Of a stretch of 51,640 nt of DNA, positions 18,653 to 26,879 are shown piece after piece. Source of the stretch: Aeromonas enteropelogenes (lineage in GTDB: Bacteria > Pseudomonadota > Gammaproteobacteria > Enterobacterales > Aeromonadaceae); the NCBI RefSeq assembly GCF_000819845.1, contig NZ_CDCG01000041.1, positions 1 through 51,640 on the forward strand, in the 5' to 3' direction. Both the position numbers and the translations under genes were made by a program. Under the pieces are notes generated by a model. That model had not been told where the DNA came from and did no database searches. It saw only the letters and a program-made list of their open reading frames with translations. The first letter of the stretch is position 1. Every line of letters starts with the position of its first letter.

Positions 18653-20371
18653 ATGGAGATGTTATCAGGCGCCCAGATGGTGGTTAGAGCGCTGGAGGAT
18701 CAGGGAGTCGAACACGTATTTGGCTACCCGGGTGGTTCGGTGCTCGACATCTACGACGCTCTCTTCGAAAACGGCAAGATGGAGCATGTTCTGGTGCGGC
18801 ATGAGCAAGCCGCTGTGCACATGGCTGATGGTTACGCCCGTTCCACCGGCAAGGTGGGAACCGTACTGGTGACCTCTGGCCCTGGCGCGACCAACTGCAT
18901 TACCGGTATTGCCACCGCCTACATGGATTCCATTCCGCTGGTGATCCTCTCCGGCCAGGTGCCGACCAGCATGATCGGCGAGGATGCGTTCCAGGAGACC
19001 GACATGATCGGCATCTCCCGCCCGGTGGTGAAGCACAGCTTCCTGTGCAAGAAGGCGAGCGACATTCCCGAGGCCATCAAGAAGGCCTACTACATTGCCG
19101 CCAGTGGCCGCCCGGGGCCCGTGGTGGTGGATCTGCCCAAAGACGTGCAGAACCCGAAAGAGAAATTCCCCTACCAGTATCCGGAGACGGTCTCCCTGCG
19201 CTCCTACAACCCGACCAAGTCCGGTCACAAGGGCCAGATCAAGCGCGCCGCCAAACTTCTGGTGGAGGCCCAGCGCCCCGTGATGTACGTGGGGGGCGGT
19301 GCCATCAACGCCAATGCGGATCATCTGGTGACCAAGCTGGCCGAGCTGTTGAACCTGCCGGTGACCACCACCCTGATGGGGCTGGGGGCCTTCCCGGGTA
19401 CCCATCCGCAGTTCATCGGCATGCTGGGGATGCACGGCACCTTCGAAGCGAACAAGACCATGCACAATTCGGATCTTATCTTCGCCGTGGGTGCCCGCTT
19501 CGATGACCGCGTTACCAACAACGTGGCCAAGTTCTGTCCCAACGCCACCGTGGTGCATATCGACATCGATCCCACCTCCATCTCCAAGACGGTGCAGGCT
19601 CATGTGCCCATCGTCGGTTCGGTGGAAACCGTGCTGGAGCAGATGCTGGAAGTGATCCGCGAAAACGGCTTTGACAATGACAAGCAGGTGATGGCGGACT
19701 GGTGGGAGCAGATCAACCAGTGGCGCTCCCGTCACTGCCTCGCCTATGAGACCTCGCCCACCCAGATCAAGCCGCAGCAGGTGATCGAGACCCTCTACAA
19801 GGTGACCCAGGGGCAGGCGTTCGTCGCCTCCGACGTGGGCCAGCACCAGATGTTTGCCGCCCTCTACTACCCGTTTGCCAAGCCGCGCCAGTGGATTAAC
19901 TCCGGTGGTCTCGGCACCATGGGCTTTGGCATTCCGGCCGCCATGGGCGCCCAGTTTGCCAACCCGGATGCGGTGGTCTGCTGCGTCACCGGTGACGGCT
20001 CGGTGCAGATGAACATTCAGGAGCTCTCCACCTGCATGCAGTACGGGGTGCCCATCAAGATCATCTCCATCAACAACCGAGCGCTGGGCATGGTCAAGCA
20101 GTGGCAGAAGATGTTCTATGGCGGCCGTCACAGCCACTCCTACATGGAATCCCTGCCGGACTTCGTCAAACTGGCGGAAGCCTACGGCCATGTCGGTATC
20201 GCGGTGAGCGATCCGGCGGAGCTGGAGAGCGCCATGGAGAAGGCGTTTGCCATGAAGGATCGGCTGGTGTTCATGGACATCTCGGTCGATCCGGATGAGC
20301 ACGTCTATCCGATGCAGATCAAGTTTGGCGCCATGGACGAGATGTGGCTGAGCAAGACGGAGAGAACCTGA
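18653..20371 (+). CDS. ilvI: Acetolactate synthase large subunit IlvI
   Basis: This thiamine-diphosphate enzyme makes acetolactate or acetohydroxybutyrate, the first common step to valine, leucine and isoleucine. The 572-residue protein has the catalytic Glu region [16 protein letters not shown] (about residues 44-59), FAD-linked central domain, and the TPP motif [14 protein letters not shown] (about 445-458). The start is ATG 18653 with GGAGGG seven bases upstream. It is coupled to ilvH by a TGATG overlap. Confidence 0.96.
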   Translation: MEMLSGAQMVVRALEDQGVEHVFGYPGGSVLDIYDALFENGKMEHVLVRHEQAAVHMADGYARSTGKVGTVLVTSGPGATNCITGIATAYMDSIPLVILSGQVPTSMIGEDAFQETDMIGISRPVVKHSFLCKKASDIPEAIKKAYYIAASGRPGPVVVDLPKDVQNPKEKFPYQYPETVSLRSYNPTKSGHKGQIKRAAKLLVEAQRPVMYVGGGAINANADHLVTKLAELLNLPVTTTLMGLGAFPGTHPQFIGMLGMHGTFEANKTMHNSDLIFAVGARFDDRVTNNVAKFCPNATVVHIDIDPTSISKTVQAHVPIVGSVETVLEQMLEVIRENGFDNDKQVMADWWEQINQWRSRHCLAYETSPTQIKPQQVIETLYKVTQGQAFVASDVGQHQMFAALYYPFAKPRQWINSGGLGTMGFGIPAAMGAQFANPDAVVCCVTGDGSVQMNIQELSTCMQYGVPIKIISINNRALGMVKQWQKMFYGGRHSHSYMESLPDFVKLAEAYGHVGIAVSDPAELESAMEKAFAMKDRLVFMDISVDPDEHVYPMQIKFGAMDEMWLSKTERT

Positions 20372-20865
20372 TGAGACATATAATTTCCGTTCTACTGGAG
20401 AACGAATCCGGCGCCCTGAGCCGGGTGGTGGGCCTCTTCTCCCAGCGCGGCTACAACATCGAGACCCTGACCGTGGCTCCCACCGAGGATCCCACCCTGT
20501 CCCGCATGACCATAGTCACCATGGGGGATGAGCGGGTGCTGGAGCAGATCCAGAAGCAATTGCACAAACTGGTGGACGTGCTCAAGGTGTGCGATCTCAG
20601 CGAAGGGGAGCACATCGAGCGGGAGATCGCGCTGGTCAAGGCACGCGCCGCCGGTGGCGGTCGCGACGAGCTGAAACGGCTGGCGGATATCTTCCGCGGC
20701 CAGATCGTCGATGTGACCCCGGAGCAGTACACGGTGCAGCTGGTGGGCACCAGCGAGAAGCTGGATGCCTTCATCAAGACCGCCGCCCAGACCAACGAGA
20801 TCATCGAAGTGGTGCGCTCCGGTGTCTGCGGCATCTCCCGCGCCGACAAGGCGCTGCGTCCCTGA
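20371..20865 (+). CDS. ilvH: Acetolactate synthase small subunit IlvH
   Basis: IlvH activates IlvI and confers valine feedback inhibition through an N-terminal ACT domain ([20 protein letters not shown], then [15 protein letters not shown]). The 164-residue length is normal. ATG 20371 shares its A with the ilvI TGA. An attenuated hairpin terminator follows 45 bases after the stop. Confidence 0.96.
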   Translation: MRHIISVLLENESGALSRVVGLFSQRGYNIETLTVAPTEDPTLSRMTIVTMGDERVLEQIQKQLHKLVDVLKVCDLSEGEHIEREIALVKARAAGGGRDELKRLADIFRGQIVDVTPEQYTVQLVGTSEKLDAFIKTAAQTNEIIEVVRSGVCGISRADKALRP

Positions 20866-20909
20866 TGCAGGTGCAAGTCCGCGGGGCAAGAGAAAGACAC
20901 CCATGATAC

Positions 20910-20937
20910 AGGGGGCTCTGCGGAGCCCTCTGCTTTT
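20910..20937 (+). terminator. Terminator of ilvIH
   Basis: AGGGGGCTC pairs with GAGCCCTCT (one G-U) around TGCG, then CTTTT. Confidence 0.75.
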
Positions 20938-20963
20938 GGCAATCAGGAAGTAGAGGAGGAGAG

Positions 20964-21590
20964 ATGTTCGGGATCCACGATTTGGCGCTGTTTGTGGTAT
21001 CGGGTCTGCTGCTCAACATGATGCCGGGGCCGGACTCCCTGCTCATCATGCTGCGCAGCGGTTCGCAGGGGTGGCGGGCCGGTTCGGCGGCGGCTCTGGG
21101 GATAGGAACCGGCACCATGATCCATGTGCTGGGGGCCGCCCTTGGTCTCTCGGCCCTGCTCAGCGCCTCGGCCGAGCTGTTCGCCGTGATCAAGCTGGTG
21201 GGGGCCCTCTATCTCATCTATCTGGGGATCTCGCTGTTTCGCCAGAAATCGGCCAGGGTCGACAGCACGGGAGTGAGCCTGCCGGCGCTCTCCTATGGCC
21301 GCATCTATTGGCAGGGGGTGTTGACCAATGTGCTCAACCCCAAGGTGGCGCTCTTCTTTCTCGCCTTCGTGCCCCAGTTCATCGCGCCGGATTCCCCCGA
21401 CAAGGCCCTCGCCTTTATCCTGCTCGGCTGCATCTTCAACCTGAACGGTATGATCTGGTGCCACTTTCTGGTCTTCAGCACCGCCTATGCCAGCAACAAG
21501 GTGAAGCTGCCGACCAAGATTGGCCGCTGGCTCAACCGGGGTATCGGCACCCTCTTTGTCGGGCTCGGGGTCAAGCTGGCGAGCGAATAG
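20964..21590 (+). CDS. LysE/RhtB-family amino acid exporter
   Basis: The 208-residue membrane protein has the family's six hydrophobic segments and the N-terminal signature NMMPGPDSLLIM (about residues 18-29). The NPKVALFFLAFVPQF segment at about residue 125 is also typical. LysE/RhtB proteins export amino acids or homoserine lactones; the substrate here cannot be told. A strong GAGGAGGAG site precedes ATG 20964. It follows the ilvIH terminator and precedes a CysB-like regulator in the same direction, which might control it. Confidence 0.85.
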   Translation: MFGIHDLALFVVSGLLLNMMPGPDSLLIMLRSGSQGWRAGSAAALGIGTGTMIHVLGAALGLSALLSASAELFAVIKLVGALYLIYLGISLFRQKSARVDSTGVSLPALSYGRIYWQGVLTNVLNPKVALFFLAFVPQFIAPDSPDKALAFILLGCIFNLNGMIWCHFLVFSTAYASNKVKLPTKIGRWLNRGIGTLFVGLGVKLASE

Positions 21591-21708
21591 TCAGCCACTC
21601 CCTGACCTGGGGCAGGTTATCCCCGGCGACCCTGTGATATGGTCGCTGGGTATTTCCATTCGTGGCCACGGCCTGCCGGCCGCCGACAATCGAGACCCAC
21701 TAGCACAG

Positions 21709-22668
21709 ATGAACATCGCCCGGCTCAAGAATTTTACCGAGATAGTGAAGAACAACTTCAACATCTCGGCGACGGCGGAGAGGCTCTACACCTCCCAACC
21801 TACCCTCAGCAAGCAGATGAAGATGCTGGAAGACGAGCTGGGGCTGGCTCTCTTCACCCGCAAGGGCAAGAACCTCATTGGTCTGACCCCTGCCGGTGAG
21901 CAGGTGATGGAGCTGGCCAAGGGAGTGGTGGCCCAGGTGGAGCAGATCAACCAGCTGTCCCTGGGCGAGCAGCTCGCCACCAGCGGGGTGCTGCGCATCG
22001 CCACCACACACACACAGGCCCGCTACAAGCTGCCCGAAGTGATTACCGAGTTTCACCGCCGCTATCCCGAGGTGGCGATCCATCTTCACCAGGGGGCGCC
22101 CGCCCAGCTGGCCCAGATGGTGCAAAGCGGTGACGTGGAGATGGCGATTGCCACCGAGTCCATGTACCTGTTCGACGAGCTGGCCGCCGTGCCCTGTCAT
22201 CGCTGGGGGCGCAGCGTGGTGGTGCCCCATGGCCACCCGCTCCTTGAGTGCCAGCCCTTGTCCATGGCCGATCTGGCCCGTTACCCTCTGATCACCTATG
22301 TGTTCGGCTTTACCGGACGTTCCAAGATGGACAAGGCCTTCGGTCGCCACGGCCTCTCCCCGAAAATCGTGCTGACAGCCACCGACACCGATGTCATCAA
22401 GCATTATGTGCGGCTCGGCATGGGGGTCGGGGTGATTGCCAGCGTTGCCTTTGACGAGGGGGACAGGGAGGATCTGGTCTGCCTCAACATCGATCATCTG
22501 ATCGCCTCGAGTGCCACCCACGTCTGCCTGCGCAAACATGTGCACCTGCGCGATTACATGTATGACTTCATTCACCTCTACGCCCCCCATATCAGCCGGG
22601 AGACGGTACAGCGCCACCTGATGAACCAGCCGCCGGCCATCAATATGGCGGAGCTGCCCTGGCTGTAA
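21709..22668 (+). CDS. LysR-family regulator of the CysB/Cbl type
   Basis: The 319-residue protein resembles CysB along its length: the helix-turn-helix ISATAERLYTSQPTLSKQMK (about residues 19-38), ATTHTQARYKLP (about 98-109), TYVFGFTGRS and TATDTDVIKHYVRLGMGVGV (about 225-244), and LRDYMYDFIHLYAPHI near the end. CysB-type regulators sense N- or O-acetylserine or sulfate and control sulfur assimilation. ATG 21709 is chosen because it begins the alignable MNIARLKNF; upstream in-frame sequence overlaps the LysE gene. It is convergent with the M20 hydrolase operon. It may be a paralogue rather than the main CysB. Confidence 0.85.
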   Translation: MNIARLKNFTEIVKNNFNISATAERLYTSQPTLSKQMKMLEDELGLALFTRKGKNLIGLTPAGEQVMELAKGVVAQVEQINQLSLGEQLATSGVLRIATTHTQARYKLPEVITEFHRRYPEVAIHLHQGAPAQLAQMVQSGDVEMAIATESMYLFDELAAVPCHRWGRSVVVPHGHPLLECQPLSMADLARYPLITYVFGFTGRSKMDKAFGRHGLSPKIVLTATDTDVIKHYVRLGMGVGVIASVAFDEGDREDLVCLNIDHLIASSATHVCLRKHVHLRDYMYDFIHLYAPHISRETVQRHLMNQPPAINMAELPWL

Positions 22669-22706
22669 CGCCGTGTCCGCCATATGGATTTGAATCGCAG
22701 AGATAA

Positions 22707-22734
22707 AAAAAGAGAGGCATTTGCCTCTCTTTTG
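22707..22734. terminator. Bidirectional terminator between CysB-like gene and M20 operon
   Basis: AAAAGAGAGGCA / TGCCTCTCTTTT with a two-base loop and A/T flanks on both sides, between convergent genes. Confidence 0.92.
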
Positions 22735-22751
22735 TTTCAGGGGATGGGACT

Positions 22752-22864
22752 TTAAGGGCGACGGGTCGCCAGATTGATAAAGATCTGGGCCCCGATCAGT
22801 AGGCAATCGTCACCCAGATAGTAGGGGCATTGACATGGTGCAGGTAGTTGCAGGCCCCTTTGTC
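22752..22864 (-). pseudogene. Relic of a second M20 hydrolase 3' end
   Basis: Read on the minus strand, it encodes DKGACNYLHHVNAP, then after a one-base frameshift YYLGDDCLLIGAQIFINLAT and RRP before TAA at 22752-22754. The intact gene next door ends KGICNYLHANPYYLDDD, then CLLIGAQIFINLATRRA. The DNA match GCCAGATTGATAAAGATCTG recurs at an offset of 115 bp. There is no start site. The relic directly follows the functional stop and directly precedes the shared terminator, so it is probably the original gene end. Confidence 0.9.
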
Positions 22865-22866
22865 CG

Positions 22867-24048
22867 TCAGGCGCGTCTGGTTGCCAGATTGATAAAGATC
22901 TGGGCTCCGATCAGCAGGCAATCGTCATCCAGGTAGTAGGGATTTGCGTGCAGGTAGTTGCAGATCCCCTTGGCCTGGCAGCCGCTACCGAGGAAGAACA
23001 TGGCGCCCTTGCGGTCACGGCAGGCGTTGACCATGTAGCTGAAGTCTTCACTGCCGGTCATCGGTTGACCCTGAGCGTTGATCCCTTCTGCTGGCAGTAC
23101 GTCGGCGGCGGCCTGCAGCAGGCGCTCGCATGCCTCCTGGTGGTTCTCCACCGCCGGATAACCGGCATAGACCATGCTGGTCTTGAAGCCGCGCAGCTCG
23201 CTCTGGGCCATTATCTCCCTGAAGCTGTTTTTCAGGATTTGGTCGGTTTCGGCGTCCATGGCGCGGATGGTGCCGCGCGCCTGCACATGGTCGGCGATGG
23301 CGTTGGGAATGGTGCCGCCGTTGATCATGCCGCAGCCGAACACCGCCGGGCTGAACGGACTGGTGCGCTTGGCGACGATATAGTCCATGTCCTCAATGAT
23401 GCGCACCGCCTCGCGGATGGCGTCCAGCCCCTTGTGGGGTGTGGAGCCGTGGGCCGAGACCCCGTGCACCTCCAGGGTCCAGGCTGACCCCCAGGAGGAC
23501 ATGACGCCGCTGTTGAACTTGATGGAGCCGGTCTCCATGGCGCCGTCGTTGTGAAGGGCATAGACCTCGTCCACCCCCGCCATGCAGCCCAGCTCCACCA
23601 TCTTCTCGGCGCCCGGCACCCGCATGTCTTCCTCCGCCATCTGGAAGATGACGCGCACATTGTGGGTCAGCCGCTCTTTGTGTTCCGCCAGAAATTTCGC
23701 CGTGGTCAGGGCGATCGCCATATGGGAGTCGTGACCGCAGTTGTGGGCCATCCCCTCGTGGGTTGACTTGAACGCCACCTCGCTCATGTCGTGCATCTCG
23801 AGGCCGTCCATGTCGGCCCGGAAGGCGATGGTGGGCAGGCTGGGGTCTATCACCAGATCCCCGTGAAAGCCGGTGAAGCCCGGGTAGTCGGTGAGGCGGT
23901 AGCCAAAGCCTTGCATCAGCTCGCGGCAGTAGGCCGAGGTCTTGAACTCGACGCCGGAAGCCTCGGGGATGGTGTGCAGGTGGTGGCGCACTTCCTGGCT
24001 GAAGTCGCGCAGGGCCAGCAGGGCCGGTTCAATGTGATAGTGGTTCAT
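22867..24048 (-). CDS. M20D-family amidohydrolase/peptidase
   Basis: The 393-residue metallohydrolase has the M20 ligands in order: FRADMDGLEM (about residue 75), AHNCGHDSHMAIAL (about 103-116, CGHD), EEDMRVPG (catalytic Glu pair, about 139), and GSEDFSYM near residue 335. Members such as hippurate hydrolase, AbgA/AbgB and amino-acylase release an amino acid from an N-acyl or amide bond. The start ATG 24048 shares its A with the previous gene's TGA. It is third in an operon with two membrane proteins, suggesting uptake of an acylated amino acid or dipeptide followed by hydrolysis. The last codon(s) appear recombinant: the stop is read out of frame in the relic end that follows. Confidence 0.88.
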   Translation of the reverse strand: MNHYHIEPALLALRDFSQEVRHHLHTIPEASGVEFKTSAYCRELMQGFGYRLTDYPGFTGFHGDLVIDPSLPTIAFRADMDGLEMHDMSEVAFKSTHEGMAHNCGHDSHMAIALTTAKFLAEHKERLTHNVRVIFQMAEEDMRVPGAEKMVELGCMAGVDEVYALHNDGAMETGSIKFNSGVMSSWGSAWTLEVHGVSAHGSTPHKGLDAIREAVRIIEDMDYIVAKRTSPFSPAVFGCGMINGGTIPNAIADHVQARGTIRAMDAETDQILKNSFREIMAQSELRGFKTSMVYAGYPAVENHQEACERLLQAAADVLPAEGINAQGQPMTGSEDFSYMVNACRDRKGAMFFLGSGCQAKGICNYLHANPYYLDDDCLLIGAQIFINLATRRA

Positions 24049-24497
24049 CAGATGATCCCTTGAATGGAGAAGCCAAGCTGGGCAACCAGCGACGCGCCGA
24101 AGAAGCAACTGGTGGAGACGATCATGAAGATCAGGATCACCTTCCACGACATCTTCTTCAGCTCCTCCAGCTGACCGCCCACCGAGAGGCCGGCGAAGGC
24201 CAGCAGCGGCACGCAGCAGGAGAGGAAGGAGATCTTGGCCACGGCATCGATAAAGAGGCCGCGCACCGGAGTGTCCGGCAGGCAGATGAGAATGCCGATG
24301 ATGGTGGCATAGGCAAACGCCGGCAGGGAGGAGGGCAGATAGTGCTTGGCCACCAGAGAGGCAAACACCACCAGCGACATGGCCACGAAGCTGTCACCCA
24401 TCTGCCAGATCGGCAGGCCAGTGGTCAGAGTCTGGGTAAACATGGCCAGCAGGATCGCCAGAAAGACGAACCGCATATCCATTACGATGCTTTTCAT
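24048..24497 (-). CDS. Small polytopic membrane protein, putative transporter half
   Basis: The 149-residue protein has about five hydrophobic helices (for instance FVFLAILLAMFTQTL at about 10-24 and VILIFMIVSTSCFFGASLVA near the C-terminus). It starts at ATG 24497, overlapping the DUF3100 stop as ATGA with GGAG upstream, and its stop overlaps the M20 start. The order, two small membrane proteins followed by a hydrolase, resembles the iadA-yjiG-yjiH logic in Escherichia coli, though sequence similarity was not evident. It probably forms a two-part transporter with the DUF3100 protein; the substrate is unknown. Confidence 0.7.
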   Translation of the reverse strand: MKSIVMDMRFVFLAILLAMFTQTLTTGLPIWQMGDSFVAMSLVVFASLVAKHYLPSSLPAFAYATIIGILICLPDTPVRGLFIDAVAKISFLSCCVPLLAFAGLSVGGQLEELKKMSWKVILIFMIVSTSCFFGASLVAQLGFSIQGII

Positions 24498-25312
24498 GCT
24501 TTCTCTCCTTTCGCAGTCAGGGCAAAGATCTTCTCGGCAAGGGGCAGTCCCAGGTAGGTGAGGGATAGGGCGCCCAGCGCCGACGAGAGCAGGTTTGAGG
24601 CGGCTGCGATGCTCAGCACCTGCTGGGCCAGCGCCTCGTCGAGGCCGTTGATCAGCGCCCCGGAGGCGGCGCTCAGCATGGAGCCTGAGCCCACCCCCGA
24701 GCCGGCGGCCAGCGCCAGCGGATGCAGGCCGGTGAGCGGCGCTATGCTGCCGAGCACGCTGAACCAGAGGGTGCCGATGACTGAGCCGCACAGGTAGATG
24801 GCGAGCACGCCTATGTACTCCTGGGAACCGGTGCCGAAGCGACCCTGGATGACTGCGACCGAGGGCTCACGGCTGATGGAGGAGCAGGCCCCGATGGCGC
24901 GGCGGCCGAAACCGAACTTCACCGCCAGCGGAATGGCGATGAGGATGGGCAGCAGGTTGCCAATCTCCTGTAAAAAGAGCGGTACGCCGACGCTCAGGAT
25001 CAGTTTCAGGTTGGGGATGATCATCCCCGCATACTGGGTACCTAGGATCAGCAGGCTGAAGCCCACCATCTTGCCGCAGAACCCTTCTTCTTTTTCGGAG
25101 AAGAGCTTGCGCCAGCCGGGGATGCGCTCCTTGACCGGTTTGGCGGAGACAATCATGCCGATGATGACGGCAAAGAGCATGGGCAGGATGGGGATGATGG
25201 CGATGCCAATCTTTATCTCCTGTTTGCCTATCAGGTACTGGGCCACAAAGATCAGCATGGCGGTTGCCAATATGCTGACCGTGACCGTCTTGAGGGGGCT
25301 GGTTTGCTGCAT
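24494..25312 (-). CDS. DUF3100-family membrane protein, putative transporter
   Basis: The 272-residue protein has eight or so hydrophobic segments and the glycine-rich GSGVGSGSMLSAASGALING (about residues 207-226), which resembles substrate-path motifs in small-solute carriers. It also has SSISREPSVAVIQGRFG (about 145-161). I recognise it as DUF3100-like. It is the first gene of a three-gene operon with an M20 hydrolase. The start at ATG 25312 has only a weak GAAGA site. A 10-bp inverted repeat lies about 145 bp upstream. Confidence 0.7.
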   Translation of the reverse strand: MQQTSPLKTVTVSILATAMLIFVAQYLIGKQEIKIGIAIIPILPMLFAVIIGMIVSAKPVKERIPGWRKLFSEKEEGFCGKMVGFSLLILGTQYAGMIIPNLKLILSVGVPLFLQEIGNLLPILIAIPLAVKFGFGRRAIGACSSISREPSVAVIQGRFGTGSQEYIGVLAIYLCGSVIGTLWFSVLGSIAPLTGLHPLALAAGSGVGSGSMLSAASGALINGLDEALAQQVLSIAAASNLLSSALGALSLTYLGLPLAEKIFALTAKGEKA

Positions 25313-25454
25313 AGTCTTCTTCTCTTGTTATCCCATGTGTGGCCATCCTCAGGGCGGGCCTGACGGATGATGGAGGCATGATAGGGAGCGGGTGAGGCGA
25401 GTAATGTGACCGCCATCAAGCTGGCCATATGGCATTTTTTCATGGGGTATGCCC

Positions 25455-25482
25455 TTTAACCCTTTGGATACCAAGGGTTAAA
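25455..25482. promoter_or_regulatory. Perfect 10-bp inverted repeat upstream of the DUF3100-M20 operon
   Basis: TTTAACCCTT and AAGGGTTAAA are separated by eight bases (TGGATACC). It lies 143 bp before the DUF3100 start and has no T-run, so an operator is more likely than a terminator. The regulator is unknown. Confidence 0.5.
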
Positions 25483-25514
25483 TCCAGTGACACATCAGCG
25501 TGACAGATGCGGGC

Positions 25515-25552
25515 AAAAGCAGTGGGGGTGGGCCATTGGATGGATGGCCCAC
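25515..25552 (-). terminator. Probable terminator of the EamA gene
   Basis: GTGGGCCAT / ATGGCCCAC with a seven-base loop; the minus strand then reads CCCCCACTGCTTTT, an imperfect U-tract. Confidence 0.55.
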
Positions 25553-25561
25553 GGGAGAGGC

Positions 25562-26443
25562 TTATCGTTCGAGCGGCTTGAGCCGGGTGCTGCGCAGCAG
25601 CAGGGGGAGTTGGTAGAGCACCAGGGCACCCAGCACCAGCCCGGCGCCGGCCAGTTTGCTGCCACCGAGCGGCTCGTCATAGAAGAGGGTGCTGAGGATT
25701 AGGGTCCAGACCGGTTCCAGCAGCATCATCAGGGCGGCGTGGGCCGTGGTCATCCTGCTCAGGGCGTGGGTGAGCAGCCAGTAGCGCAGGGTGGTGGCGA
25801 TCAGGACGCTCGCGGCAAACCAGCCCCAGATACCGTGGCTGATGTTGGCGGGCCACTGCTCGGTTAGCAGGGAGAGCAGGGCGCCAAGCAGGCCGGTCAC
25901 CGCCAGCTGGATGCAGGTGAGCCAGGTGGGGGGAATGGACTGGGCGAAGTGGCGATGAACCGCAAGCTGGATGCCGAGGGTAGCGGCGGCTGCCAGAAAC
26001 CAGAACAACGACAAAGATACGCCCCATTGGGTGCTGCTGGAGAGCAGCAGCAGGCCGGCGATGGCGAGCGGCAGGGTAAGCCAGTAGTGGCGACCCGGTC
26101 TGGCCTTGAAGGCGGCCCAGGCGGCGAGCGGCGCCATCAGGGTGGCCACGCTCATGATGAAGGCGCCGCTGCCGAGCGCATCGCTCTGGCTGATGGCGGT
26201 GACCCAGAGCAGCAGGCTGGTGCCGAGCAGGGTGCCGCAGCCCGCGGCGCGGATCAGTTGGCCGCGGTTGGGGGGAGGCTCGCGCAGCCAGGCGAGCGGC
26301 AACAGCAAGAGGGCGGCCAGCAGGAAACGGCTGCCGATAAAGGCGGCGGGAGGGAGTTCGCGGATCGCCTCTTTCGAGAAGAGCCAGCCGGCGGCGGCCA
26401 GCAGGGTGACCAGCACCATCAGCAGCAGGGGCGTGCGGTTCAT
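25562..26443 (-). CDS. EamA/DMT-family membrane transporter
   Basis: This protein of about 293 residues has ten hydrophobic segments arranged as two EamA repeats. RFLLAALLLLPLAWLREPP lies in the first and LLEPVWTLILSTLFYDEPLG in the second (about 235-254), the latter being the family's typical C-terminal repeat signature. Such proteins export metabolites or drugs; the substrate is unknown. Two possible starts, 26455 and 26443, both lack a clear ribosome site; 26443 (MNRTPLLLM) is given here. It is monocistronic, between the fis terminator and its own weak terminator. Confidence 0.82.
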   Translation of the reverse strand: MNRTPLLLMVLVTLLAAAGWLFSKEAIRELPPAAFIGSRFLLAALLLLPLAWLREPPPNRGQLIRAAGCGTLLGTSLLLWVTAISQSDALGSGAFIMSVATLMAPLAAWAAFKARPGRHYWLTLPLAIAGLLLLSSSTQWGVSLSLFWFLAAAATLGIQLAVHRHFAQSIPPTWLTCIQLAVTGLLGALLSLLTEQWPANISHGIWGWFAASVLIATTLRYWLLTHALSRMTTAHAALMMLLEPVWTLILSTLFYDEPLGGSKLAGAGLVLGALVLYQLPLLLRSTRLKPLER

Positions 26444-26483
26444 AGGGGGCATCATGATGAAACAGGAGGGGAGAGCATAAAGG

Positions 26484-26515
26484 AAAGGCGCCGGGTATTG
26501 CTACCCGGCGCCTTT
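26484..26515 (-). terminator. Terminator of dusB-fis
   Basis: A perfect 14-bp stem (AAAGGCGCCGGGTA / TACCCGGCGCCTTT) with a four-base loop, then CCTTT on the minus strand. Confidence 0.88.
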
Positions 26516-26556
26516 CATCTCTGCCTGGCATCGCTTGCACGATGCCCGGCCAGCAA

Positions 26557-26853
26557 TCAGTTCATGCCGTAACGCTTGAGCTTCTTGCGCAGGGTGCCAC
26601 GGTTGATACCCATCATCACGGCGGCGCGAGTCTGGTTACCACGGGTGTACTGCATGATCACGTCCAGCATGGGAGCTTCGACTTCGGAGAGAACCATATC
26701 GTACAGATCAATCACTTCCTGACCGTTCAACTGGGCCAGGTAGTTACGCAGGGCCTGTTGCACAGAGTCACGCAGGGGGCGCTGGGTCGGCTCGGCAGCG
26801 TGATTGTGAGTAGTTGTTACCAATGCATCAGAAGTCAGGGTTTGTTCGAACAT
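26557..26853 (-). CDS. fis: DNA-binding nucleoid protein Fis
   Basis: Fis bends DNA, activates rRNA promoters and aids site-specific recombination. The 98-residue length is exact for the family. The C-terminal helix-turn-helix ([20 protein letters not shown] then KRYGMN) is nearly identical to the Escherichia coli protein, and the beta-hairpin/core segment precedes it. It is the second gene after dusB, 26 bases downstream, the conserved arrangement. Confidence 0.98.
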   Translation of the reverse strand: MFEQTLTSDALVTTTHNHAAEPTQRPLRDSVQQALRNYLAQLNGQEVIDLYDMVLSEVEAPMLDVIMQYTRGNQTRAAVMMGINRGTLRKKLKRYGMN

Positions 26854-26879
26854 ATTCGGTCGGCTCTTTAGTTATCTTG

